From the NCBI RefSeq assembly GCF_000002075.1, contig NW_004797350.1, positions 80,358 to 144,357 on the forward strand: a stretch of 64,000 bases of DNA, read 5' to 3'. Every line of letters starts with the position of its first letter. Positions within the stretch are counted from its first letter, which is position 1. The notes under the pieces were generated by a model. It was not told where the DNA came from, made no database searches, and saw only the letters and a program-made list of their open reading frames with translations. Source of the DNA: Aplysia californica. Taxonomy: Eukaryota > Mollusca > Gastropoda > Aplysiida > Aplysiidae. Position numbers and translations under genes: made by a program. This document shows positions 40,101 to 53,500 of this stretch, one piece after another.

Positions 40101-42110
40101 CTAACTAAACACACTCAAACCATGTCACGTGGCCCATTTAACTGAAGGTTAAAAAATCATCTATCAGATGGAGGTACAATATTGAAGATTTATTTCAATT
40201 ATGTTAGTTTGGGGTTTCTAAAAATGATTATGTAATATCGAAGATGTCATATGAAATCAACAATTTTCCGGCTTTGAAAGGCTATATAACAAAAAAAAAA
40301 AGTACAACAACAGCATCATTCAAACTTCCTGGGTAGGTTGCCCCCCCCCCCCCCCCCCCCCCCCAGTAATGCCAAGAAATGCTGAAAGTTAAAGTTATGT
40401 ATGTGTACCTATTATTATAGAAGTGAAAATATGAGATACTGAAATCAGGGGAGCACTTTTTTTTCCTTTTTACGTTTCAAAGGGGACAGAAAAAAGCGCT
40501 GTAATGACAAAACAATCGTCTGTCAGTGCTAGATCTATATTTCCTTCCATATCAGCTAACAGGAAGTCTATTCTATTATATTGAAAACGTGGATCGGCCG
40601 AGAATTTCGTGCCTTTTGTTTACTGAACTGAAATAGATAGTGAGCCCCTCGAGCCGTATTTTGCCGCTCTCGGTCTACCGAGGCCACGTCTGCGAGCCGC
40701 AACTCACCGTAGGAAAAGTGTTAATCAACGTTTTTCCGTAAAGCTTACTTGGAAATGTGTTTTTGTGTGGATATAAAAGGTGTTAGGCCAAAAAAACAAA
40801 AACTCAATCTAAATTGCCTAAAAGGTAGAACAATTATTGTTTCTTTGATTTCATTATTTTGAGGAGCGCCTGATTTCACCATGATGCCTCACACATGTCT
40901 TATGAAACTGCCGGTGAGATTAACAATTTGTGATAAAGCCTTACAGAAGTAGACATAATGTGTTCAATGTAACCAGTCACAGTCATTACTGCTACTTTGT
41001 TTCTAGCTACTTTACAATGTCTGACTCTCTATAAAAGAACATTCTGAGGTTGACCTTTTCTACCAGAGGTTGATATTATTAAGATACAAAATGGGACCTC
41101 TTTTAACTATGAAGTATTTTGGAACAGGTCATGTCATTACATCAGAGAAGCACATTAAATTATAATACATAGGAATACTGTCTGAGCCTAGTAGCTGGTT
41201 AGTCATGACGTTTTAAAAAAGTAAATATAAAAATGTTTTAAATTTTAAAAAAACCCTTAAATTCAAGCATGTTTTAGCATTCCAATGAACTCTGAGTTCT
41301 GCTTTAAAAAATAAAGCCAAGTTTACAAGATGTTGTATGGTTAGGAGAAGTGGTATCTTTTAACCCTGAAATTTTGTGTCTACCTCTGGGGTTGTATTTT
41401 TTAAGGTGTTTTTTTGCCTGCAGTTCTACTCTTTCCTGCTCTAATTTTCATTTGGATGTGTCCTCTTTCCAAACATTGATAAGTTGTTTGAACAAATGAG
41501 AATGTCCTATTGAAAAAATTGCACTTGCCGTCCCCCCCCCCCCCCCCATTTCAATTTTGTTTTCATTTCCCTCTCAGATGTACTCCACATGTGCCACCGC
41601 CACCACCAACCACAACTACAACAACCACCACGACTACCACAACCACAGTAGCGACAACCACTACAACCACAACCACAACCACTCCTGCACCTATTGACCC
41701 ATGCTCACCAGAGAAAAGGAATGTGTGTAACCTTCTGAAAGAGTACTGCGGGTATACTTTGGTAAGCTCCCCTTCTTTTTAAAGATTTTCATACTATCAT
41801 TGGCCCGGTGGGTGTTTAGATGAGAGTTGGGGACAGCGAGAGATGCTTGAAGGGAAAGGAGGATTTTGTTTGATCTAGCTATATTTGAAAATATAGAATA
41901 AACTTTACAGACTAATCAGTTTGTCTCAGACATCTTCTCTTAACAGCAAGTTACAGTAAGCTTGACTTTTTGTGTCAGCTTATGGTGGTGTTTGGAGATC
42001 AGTTTTTCCTTTGACCGAATGTCAAAATTTTGTCGTAAATTGTTTCAAAAAATATGTGTCATGACGTGGTAGAATCAGGCGCTGGTTAGTTTTTGGACAT
42101 CTGGAGTTAT

Positions 42111-42166
<56 letters not shown>

Positions 42167-44508
42167 GATAGCATTTGTATAGCGCATATCCCCGCTCAGC
42201 AGCAGGCTCTATGTGCTTTACACTATATTATTACCCCAGCAGACCATAGAACACTCCGAAACATTCTCAGCTTCCCGGGAAGCATACAGTGCAAGCAGCC
42301 GATTAAGCGCTCTTACACTAACAAACTGACAAGATCTTTCGCTGTCTATAGCCGGGTACCCATTACCACCTGGGTGAAATGAGGAAAATTCGTGTAAAGT
42401 GCCTTTCCCAAGGACACAACGTCGGGCCCTTGACGGGATTCGAACCCACGACCTTACGGTTGCGAGTCCGAGTATCATCTCAAATGTTGTTCATTTGACT
42501 ACCTTTTGATGAAAAAAAGACATGCCTATCTTTAATAAAAGTCAAAATCTTTGCTATTGAAGGAGGTCAGGATCATCTGGTTTCTGGGGTCAAATTAGCG
42601 AGAAAATGGCCGCAAAAGTTTAGTGATTTTCAAAGCTTAAGAGCCCTTGGAAACTGAACATTTACATTTGTTGTGCCTTTAATCAATGTTTTTCAATAAC
42701 ATCCGCACAGAAATGTGTTTTTAATTGGACTTAAAAGGTGTTGAGTCAACAAACAAAAAAAAACTGGGAAAAAATTGATAAAAACTGGAGAAAAAAATGC
42801 TGATATCTTCGATTTCATTTATTTTTACAAGCGTCTGATTTCACCACAATGCCTCACATATAACAACAATTGTTCCAGTCATGATGGACTCAGCTTTCTG
42901 AAAAATGTTTAACAAAAGGGAATGACCTTTGTTATCATAATATGATTTTTTGAAGAAAAACTTAATATATAAGTATCTACTGTACATCTTTTCAATTCAC
43001 TGAGAAAAATTCCTGCTCATTATGTGTTTCAGGAAGTGTGTGAGACATATCTGTGCATAGCAGCTCCAAATATATGCGAGTATTTGGCTGAGGTAGAGAT
43101 TCCATCTTGTACGAACTCATATGAATTGCAACAGCTGGGGGAACAAAGCGAATGTGATGAGTGTAAGTCAACTATCTTATGGCTGAAACTGTAATCAACA
43201 GCTTTGCGATAATAATAATAATAATAATAATAATAATTGTATTTAAATATATATGGCACAAATCCACACTTTAGAGCATGCTCTGTTTACTTTACAATTA
43301 TTATTACCACAGTAGATCCTGAAACTCTTAAACATTTTCAGTTTCCCAGGTAGCATACAGCGCAAGCTGTGGACTACGCTCTTTAATCCCTTTGCCATAA
43401 CCCCAGTCCTGAGTTTTGTTGCAATGAGACTTGCCCCAAAACTTACTCGCAATAATAAGGTTTAAATTATAAACTGGCGAATAACATCAACTCCGGAGTT
43501 GTAACTGAAAAAAATTGTATCTTTGGTTCTCTCTTTTTGCTAGGAGGGAGATCAGGGACATACTATTGTTTGTTTATGTTGTCACTTCCATGAGACTTCA
43601 AAGACATTGAGATAAAAATCGTATTAACATAACATCGCACTCAAATGTGAGTTCCAAGAAGACAATACTCTCTCTCTCTTTTCTATATCTTCCTTTGTTT
43701 TTCACTCTCTTCGTGTTAGTCTATTGCTCTTTATGGTCATTCATTTACTTTGTGGATTTTAACCATATGTATTCTCAATGTTTTTTCAAGATACTATGCT
43801 ATGACAGTGTATGACTCTGAACTAAAAATGTTCTCAATGTTTCTTCAAGCTCCTATATTACAGTGTATGGGTCTGATCAAAAATACCACTAAAATGTCTT
43901 TCTTTCACCATCTTCCTCTGCTAGTATGCGGACCCCAGATGCGGTTCAGATACACACTTGTAACAGAGCAACCAACCTGTACTCAGCCGGATTCCGCCCC
44001 AATTGAGGGAGAAGATGCGTTGGATGACTATGCATTTGGCTGTGTGTGTAAACAAGGGTTTGTCTTGAGCGGTGGCCTGTGTACCCGTATTGAGGAGTGT
44101 GGCTGCGTAATGCCTGATGGTGTTTATAAACTTGTGAGTAAGCTAATACCTGGTGCACATTACAGGTCGGGTTAATGTGGTGGCTTCGGTGCACGCTACG
44201 AATTGACCCCTCCCCTGATGTGTCATATATGTCCAGCATTAATAAAAAACTTCAACCGGTGCATGGGGTTATAGTACACTTACGTTACGTTTATAACACA
44301 GCCATTTCTTTCCATAACGGCCTCAAGTGTCGATTGTCGCATATTGCAGTTGGAGTGTGTTGTTCTGGCTGATAAGATAAGATAAGATAAGATAAGATAA
44401 GATAAGATAAGATACATCTTTATTGTCCAGATCCTGGCACATTGGTTTGGTGTTCCACCACGAGTACACACACACACACACACGCGCACACACACACACA
44501 CACGCACG

Positions 44509-44564
<56 letters not shown>

Positions 44565-47500
44565 AACACACACACACATGTACACACGTGCACGCACATG
44601 CACACACAAGTAGGCTTACAATCACATACATAATATAAATGAGCAGCAACATAAACAATAATAATCGTAAGCTAGATACACACTCAGTGTTATTTTGATG
44701 CATGCTCTAAGGTGATAGGAGTTAAAGTCATAATGTTGAAAACTGTTCATCATTTCCCTTCTTGCATTTACAATTATGTTTGTGTTCATAGCCTGGGGAT
44801 GTATGGAGAAGTGAGAACTGCAGCATGATCTACACGTGTCTTGGTGGGAACGAGATGAGAAAGGAAGAGTCCCCATGCGGCCCAAACACGGTGTGTGTGC
44901 AGACTGAAAAGGAACTAACTTGTCAATGTCAAGAGGGATTCTTCGGCAACCCCATCATGCCGGAAGGATGTGAAGAGGGTAGAACAAGTCATTCGTTGTT
45001 TTATAGCTTTTAAGCGTAATAATAACATGTTTTTATGCAAAATGCAGTGCCTCATATGACATTATGCAGTTGCGAGAACCATAAAAGCTTAAGACTAGAA
45101 ACAGTGCTGTAACTAGTGCTTGTCATACACTGAAGTATACTGTAGTTTTCAACGTTTTCATTAGATAATGGTTCAAAGTCAGTGGCTGTGGGTGGAGCTT
45201 AAAGATGAGCATCAAAATGTGGGAGGGGCTTAAAGATGAGGGTAAGTTGAGTGCAAAGGTAAGATTTCCAGAGTTTGAAGTATTTTGTGTATGTATCAGT
45301 ACATGTGTTTATATATATATATGGCGTCGGTGGCCTAGTGGTTACGCTACCGGACTCGTAATCGTGACGTTGCGGGTTCGGGGGTCCGAGCCGCGGGCCT
45401 GACGTTGTGTCCTCGGGAAAGGCACTTTACACGAATTTTCCTCTCTCAGACAAGAAAAGCTATGTTAGTCTTCCATCTCTTTTTTCTACCTTCAATTTGC
45501 TCACCTTAAGCCATGTACTCAAAGTCGAACTTATTTGATTGATGATGCTTGTGTTTTGGCGGGAGGTATTGGTAATCCAGCTAAAAATCTCCTCCACTTC
45601 TTCTCCCTGTAACATTTCAGGTCTTGGTGTTTACCAAAAAAGCCTCTGGGTAGTATAGTCCTCTCGAGGCTACTCTAGAGTTTGATATCGTATATTTTAT
45701 ACAATTCCCACGTTGAAGTTTATGGCATTTTCCCCCTTGAAATGTAAGTCCCCAAAAACCTAAACACTATTTTTTTCCTTTTTGCAGCTGATGATACTTT
45801 CAAACATATGTTCTAATACATGCTATAGTGTAAAATATAATAACAGAATATGTTTATATTGCATCTTTCTCTGCTTGGGGGGAAATAAACGCTCTATACC
45901 TCCTTGAATTGTGTGGTTTTTTTTACTCTAAGCCTTCTTGTTTTCTCAGCCACGTTTGTAGTACTTTTCAAAAATGCTGCTTTATTTCTCAGGTACAACA
46001 CCTCCGGATGGTTCTAAGACATGCTACACCTATGTCAACGTTGATGGCTCTAAGGAGGAGCGGTGTAACTGCAGCATGGGATTCATCTCTAGCTGCAACG
46101 ATTGCGAAGGTGAGCATCTGTTTGTGTTCCCCATCGTGTTTCTGTTATTGAAATCTCCTCGGCATTAGAAAGTTAACGTTGCCTGTAAAATATTGTTTAG
46201 TTTTTTTTCTTCTTGAAACATAAGTCTCAAAAAACTTAAACCATTTTTGTTAGTGGTGTTTTTAAGTCCCAAAAGTCTTAACAGTTTCAAGATCTGTAGT
46301 GTTAGTACTTTTGCACCATTGCAGTCATCATCACTCTGTCAGATCTTGTTTTTGACTCTTATGTGGCTTATTTTTGTTGCAAGTGCCAACTTATTAAAAC
46401 TAAACATAAAACTAAAGAAACGTATTTCGCTGAGAATTAGAAATCTAATCTATTGTTTAAGAAAAAGTCGGAAAAGAAATCATGCCTTAGTGCGTATAAA
46501 ATCTTAATAGTACAGTTTCTTTTTTTTAAAATGGATATTGCATGGGTCTGTGGAATTGTTTGTTTTAAATCATGAGACAAGATAGATGATATTGCGACAT
46601 CTTTATCACCTTCTCTTTTTTTTTTTTTTACCTCTTTTCCTCTTTTGCTTACTTTGTCTATCTTTATTAGATGCTCTTTTCATATTTAAGTATACAGCAT
46701 ATCTTTTCCCCAGATATCGATGAGTGCAAACTTGGCCTTCACGACTGCGAGTTGGGCAAAGAGAATTGTGTGAATATACCTGGCGGTTTTGAATGCGTCT
46801 GTGCTGATGGCTTCAAGGAGGTGGGAGAAGAGTGTGTTGGTAAGGAGCTTTACTTCTGTAGTGCAAGAATATGTTGACACCGCTGCCTTGTTTGTGAGTG
46901 GTTGTACTTGTGTACTTACGTGTTTTTTCCTGTTTTAAATGAAAATAGTATGCGCAGGCTAACAGACAGACACACACATACACATGTGCATGCGCACTCA
47001 CACACGCACACACACAAATTGTACACACACATACATACATTCAGTCTCACTGACACATGCACACACATACACACATTTTGACACTTTGTGATGCATACAT
47101 ATGAAAACAATATAATACATAATATCTGTGTGTGTAGGTTATGAATTTTTATTTAATTTCTAGGAAGCTGATTTTAAAATTAAAGACCTACGGTATATAT
47201 GGAATCCTTTGCACATTTCGATGGTCAAGTAAAACTTCAAGCCAATTTTATTCTCTAGTGCTGAAGATAATATTCTAAATTATCTTTGAGCTCTGCCCGC
47301 TGAGTTTAATGTGACTGGTGTGTACCTCGGTTCCTTTATGTTAATTACTAGATTTGCTCTATGGTATGGTGAGGCATGCGTTCGGTGCACTGGAACGTGT
47401 GAAAATAGAGCTCTCTAAACCATGCTGTCAAGTCTGTAGGGCTAAGGTCATTAGGCCTGTACAGAAATGTGATTGGGTGGTTTGCGGATATTCTGGTCTA

Positions 47501-50500
47501 GTTTGCTCTTTCTTTCCTATCAAACATCTACCGTCCTCATCTCTCCTCCTTCTTTATTGAGTTTGATACACTCTTGTAACAGCTCTAATCCGCGGCACTC
47601 TTAGGACCTTATTGTTTTGCAAGTGCCGTAAAACTGTTGCTAAAACTGAACACCCTCCCTTCCCCCTCTCCGAAATGTTAAAGATTCAAACTGAGAGAAT
47701 CGCGTTGTCCTCACTCTTTTACAGCAGTTTGGTTGTTTCCTTGCAGATATTGATGAATGCAGCCAGAATCCCAAACCCTGCGGAGATCACGCTGGATGTG
47801 TCAACAAAGATGGAACTTTTGAGTGCAGGTGTTGCACAGGATACTTTCTTAACCAAGAGACAAATGAGTGTGAACGTGATAAAATTGGTAAGAAGACTTC
47901 GAACTACGATAGTTTTATGCAGCTATTATTTGGTACCCACATTGCTGAAATTAACAGCTCTTGGTCCTCCTTTTTGTTTTGTGTCTTTAATCGTTTGTCT
48001 CAACTTTTTGGTTTGCTCAAGTTTCAAAATGTCAATGAAAATACAGATATGTGGACGCAAAAATGGTAGTACCTCATTACTAGTAGAAAATGTATTTGGA
48101 GTGGAAAACGGCAGGCAATAATGAAGTTGATAAGTATGTTTATGTGATGACCGTCATGCTGACACAACAAATATTCTTTATCGTTGTCATCTTCATCATG
48201 TCTATATCATCATCATCATAATCAGCAGCAGCAAAAGTGTGTTGTTTGCAACTGAGTTTGTCACTGCCTTGGTTTCATCCGGTACTAAAAAGTTGATATA
48301 GATGTACCGGGACTTATAAGCCTCATGTACCATGTTAACTGCGTCATCGATCTCCACTCTAAAATTCATCGACCTTCTGCTAGCATCGGTATATTAAAGG
48401 ATTTTCTTATTATCAGATTTAATTAAATAGGCCTACAATACTTGTAATTTTTACTCTCTTAGGGCTAATACAATACTTGTAATTAATTTTTACTCTCTTG
48501 GGGTTTTGTATGCTTGCTAAATCCTAGAGTGAACTATTGTTTTGTATTGTAACTCTGTTTCATGTAGAGGAGCCTATATGTTTAAAAAATGTTTAAATCG
48601 TTAAAAAAATCGAGGAATTTCAGTTGGAGACTGAATTTAATATTTTATGATCTGATACTGAGAAAAATTCGGTTTCAAAATGTCTCTGTGTATTTAGAAT
48701 GTGCTTTATTTTATGAGAATTTTAATCTACTTTCTTTAACAAACATATATTTAATAAAACTATTTTTCTTCTCGGGAACTTCTTGCAGCCATCCCAACCC
48801 TTCCGGAGAATGCACAATGCTGTGCTGTGTGCAACATCCCAATGATCTGTCGTGATGTGACGAGTGAGCCGTCTCCACTTTGTTACACTCTGTCCACTGG
48901 CCAGCAAATGACCTTTTCCAGTGGGCTGGTTCTGTTCCAGGTCTTGTGCATTAGCAACCTGGAGTTTGATCCCACCAAAGTTAGGAAAGGCCCGTGTACT
49001 GACAAGACGCCCGTTATTACAAGTAAGTGTGGTTTGTCCAGAATAGTTAGATTAATATACACATTTATTAACGAGATAAGATTATTGTACTTTAGATAGT
49101 ACTGGGGGTTTTCCATATCTCGGTTGCAGGCAGTTTGGTTTACTTTTACAACTCAAACAAAAACACACAAAGGGTGTATTTTGTTGCTTAATCCCTCAAT
49201 TGGCATCCAAGACTTGTAACTTATACCATTGTTATATGTGCTTATGGGTACTCTTTACTTTCTTGATAAATCATTACAAATACCATTTGTGACCAGGGTG
49301 ATTTGAAAAAATTGGTTTTTGTGAAGCTACTACAGTGATTTAGCATTATAATCATTTGGATATCAAAGAACAAGTTCAAGCATATTACACTGTAAACAAT
49401 AGTTTTACTGGTTCACATCTTTCCCTAGCTGTATGTCTAGCTGAGGTAGGAAACCCTAGAAAAGGGACATTGTATTGAACTTGTCAAGGTTTTATAGAAG
49501 TTTTGTAATACATACAAATTACTTAAGCTTACAAAGTAGACTTACATTCTACTTGAACGTTAAATGAAGGAGATTTTGAGTCCTGTTTATGTTCTCAATT
49601 TTTCTCAGCTGGCATAGGAAACACCCGTCAGCCACTGCCCGGCAACTGTGATGACCCTGCCCTGGGAGACGCTTTGCCACCTCCTCCACCAGAACTGGCT
49701 ACAGGTGGTCTTCATGTCTCCTTTAACTTCTTTCAGGCTGTCAGTGTGCCTCTACTTAAAAAAAAAAGTTTTTGTATAGCAAATTAACTTTTCTTTGTGC
49801 AGTATAATGTGATTCTACTGTGTGTATGTAGCATCTAAGCTTTGAGGTCTATAGATATGTAAGGATTCAGAAACAGAATGGGTGTTTCTTGATTCCCTCC
49901 TGGTTAGTAAGGCAGATTCCAGTGCTTAGTTTGCATTGGGATGAAGTTGGATGAAATAGCCTACTTTGGTTGTCTTTCCTGAGAATCCTGCTCTGTTCAG
50001 ATTTCAGCCCATTCCCTTTAATTGCAGGTGTTCCTCCCTTTGTTATATTTTAATCTTTGCTTAAGTTGTCTAAAACATCCAATGCATCATACACCTGTAT
50101 ATATTTGAGGTTTGACAGTGATGGAAGACATCTTACGCAAACCTTCCTTCTTTTCCTTAACGCTTTCGTTCTGTCCTTGAATGTGTTTGTAGACACTTTA
50201 TAAAAGTCTTCATATCTTACCCATCCTTTATCACTCCACCCTTGAAGTGGGTGGTTGGCAGGAGCTCTGATATGGTTTGTTCCTTCTTTCCTATTAAACA
50301 ACTATCGTCTTTATGTCTCCTCCTCCTTTTTTACTCTCTTGTAATAATACCTCTAATCTTTGGCCCTCATATGACCTGATTGTGTTGCAAATGCCGTAAA
50401 ATGCTTACTAAAACACAAAAAACCCCACTCTTGACCATTCTTGTAGGCTTACAAAAATATTTATTTTATTCATACCCAATGTTATCCCGTTCCTGAGTGT

Positions 50501-53500
50501 GATGAAAGACGTAATCTGTAATTTCTCCTTTTATCAGCAACTTTTACCATTCCATTCCCCAGGGGAGGTGTGTGGCCCAGCCTATTCCGCGACCCTACAG
50601 ACGTTCTCGTCCTATGCAGAGATGCTGGTGTATGTGTGCGTTCAGTTTGGAGGCCCACAGAACATGCCCAAGTCAAGCCATATTACGGCTCAGAAAGGAA
50701 AATGTGGCCGTGGGCCTGGTGCCCGTCCAGGACCTCGACGTAAGTAATTCCTGCAGTTTGTGCACGTTCATCTCCCATGCTATTTAATTGCTTGCTCACT
50801 TTTGCCTGTTGGCATTAGAAAAAAAAACTAGCATATTTTTTAGTTAACCAATATGCACATAACTTTGCATGGCACTCCTGTAAGCCAGTGACCCAGCAAA
50901 ATGAAAAACAAATCTTGTTAAAGTCATTACAAATTTCTTCCTTTTAAACAATGCCCTTTGGGTACATGTACAAGATCCCTACAATAAATGATTTACAGTA
51001 AGCGATCCCACAAATTGCTCATATTGAGACTTCGACACCAAACTGACCCCGAGAACATTTAACAGAACGATTTGTTTTTATCTTGTTTTAACCGTGGTCA
51101 GACGAAAACGAAGAAGACACTAACTGTGGGCAAAAAGGACGTCTCAAACACAATGCACTTTGGATAAAGTAGAAGGGAAGACGGGGAATGGAACAAGGCA
51201 AGCATACAATCATACTAACTGCATCATTAAAGTGAAATACATCAGAAATGTAATACATTCTGCTTTCGTGCGGGAGTTTATTTATACCCTGCATCACCAT
51301 AGCATGAAGTTAGACATCCGTTGGTAGAAATGTAGCTACGTTCAAAGAGATTTGCCACTGCAGTTCCTTAATGAGCAAATAACCTATGCTTTAAAAAATC
51401 TGGTGGTACTGTTAATTTATTTTACAAAGCAAGTAAAATAATGCAAATGTAATTGTGTTCTCTGCAAAACACACTTCAGTCATTTGAATAGATCTTTTCC
51501 CTTTTCATTGAATGGAAAAAACATTGCGTCAGCCTCCTTTCAATGCATTGTGATACTGACTTTTATAGAAAGTTTCAATGTTTTTCTTGTACACTAAACT
51601 TTTTTCTGAAACCATGTTGCAGCTGCTGAGCCTCAGTTTGGCAAGTGGACTCTCTATGGGCGCTGCAAGTTCAGCAATTCAGCACTGGGTTGTGGTCCAG
51701 GCTATCAGACCAGGACACGTGTGACCATTGCATACCAGGACGGGCGCCTGACACGGCTGACAGAACTGTATGAGGTTCGGGAGAGTCGCCCGTGCTTTGT
51801 ACCCTGTGTAGACCCTGGAACTGGTAAGCAGGATAGATGTCATTTTTCTTATCTTTAAAGATAAGATATCGTAATACGTTATTGTCTCAGACGGAAATTT
51901 TCCTTGGCTTTAGAGAAATGGTAGAGATATATACAAGATTTATGATTTATGCATACACATTTTTTAAAGCTACTTTTTGTAACATGCTGTCATCAACGAT
52001 ACTAATGGAGAAGCTCTACAAGAAGAGAAGGAAATAATAAAGAGATGAGAAGAATATTTTTAAGAACTGCTAAACCCATCAGGAGTACAGGCACAAAACA
52101 CACAGTGCCCCTTCACCGCCAACTACCCAGAGCACTCAGAACCTACCCTCCTGGAGAGTGAAGTGAGAGAAGCACTGAAGACTATTCCAAAGAACAAGGC
52201 AGCTGGAGACGATGGCATCACAACCGAAGCCATCCTTGCATGCGGTGAAACCGGAATACATGGGCTTACAATCATCTTCAAGAAAGCCTGGAAAGGAAGA
52301 AAAGTACAAGCAGGCTGACAAAATGCGATAGTTGTTGCCAGTATGGAAGAAAACTGGCAGCAAGAAAGACTGCAACACCTACAGAGGCGGGGAAAATGTA
52401 TGCAAAGATCCTAAAGCGACACACTGGCGGAAAAGCCAAACATCTTCTCAGTGACGCCCAGTTTGGTTTTAGAAAAGGAAGAGGGTGCACTGATGCAATC
52501 TTCGCACTCCGACAACTGTTTGAGAGGTCTTTGGAATACGAGCAAGATCTCCATCTCGTATTTGTGGATCAAGAAAAAGCCTTTGATCGAGTAAACCCTG
52601 GAGCAGTGCGACATCAAGGGCTATCTGTGCCAACAGCAGAAGCGCACTCTGCGCTATCAGTGGAACATCGGACTGGTTTCCAGTCTCATCCGGAGCCAGA
52701 CAGGGCTGCAATCTCCCCTCTCTGCTCTTTGTGATCTACATGGACCAGATTACAAAGGAGGCCAATCCAGACCCAGAGGCACTCAACGAACTCATGTTTG
52801 CAGACGACCTGGCTATGATGAACAACAAGACCCAGCTACAGGAGCATATGAACCAACTAAATGCGAGCTTCGAGAAATATGACATGAAGATCAGTATTAG
52901 CAAGACCAAAGTCATGACAATTAGCAGGAGACCAGACACATTTGTTACCAGCATCAATGGATCCCAACTAAAACAAAGCATCGAATTCAAATACTTGGGC
53001 AGCATTTTCATAGAAAATGGAAAATTAGATCGAGAAATGGAGACTAGATTCCAGAAAGCCAACGCAGTCAGCTATCAACTCGGCCCTCTCATGAAACCTC
53101 CCAATATCCCCATGAGCACCAAGGCGAAGCTCATCAACGCCATTTTCCTTCCAACACTCATATATCAGTGCCAGACATGGTCCCTAACAAAAGCCCTAGA
53201 GAGGAAACTGGTCACATGCGAGATGAAATGCTTAGGAAGAGCGGTCAACAAAACAAGAAGAGACAAAATAAAATAAAAAAAATGAATTCGTAAGGACACC
53301 ATAGGAGCAACACCAGTCCTACCGCACATTGAAAAACAAAAGGTCAAGTGGTTCGGACACCTCATGCGGATGCCCTCAAAGCATCCAGCTCTGAGAGCAT
53401 ACACAATTATTCTGGATGGAGAGCCAGAGGAAGACCAAGGCGACGATGGAATGAATATGTGGCAGACACCCTCAGAGCTCACGGGATGTCCCTCCTACAG

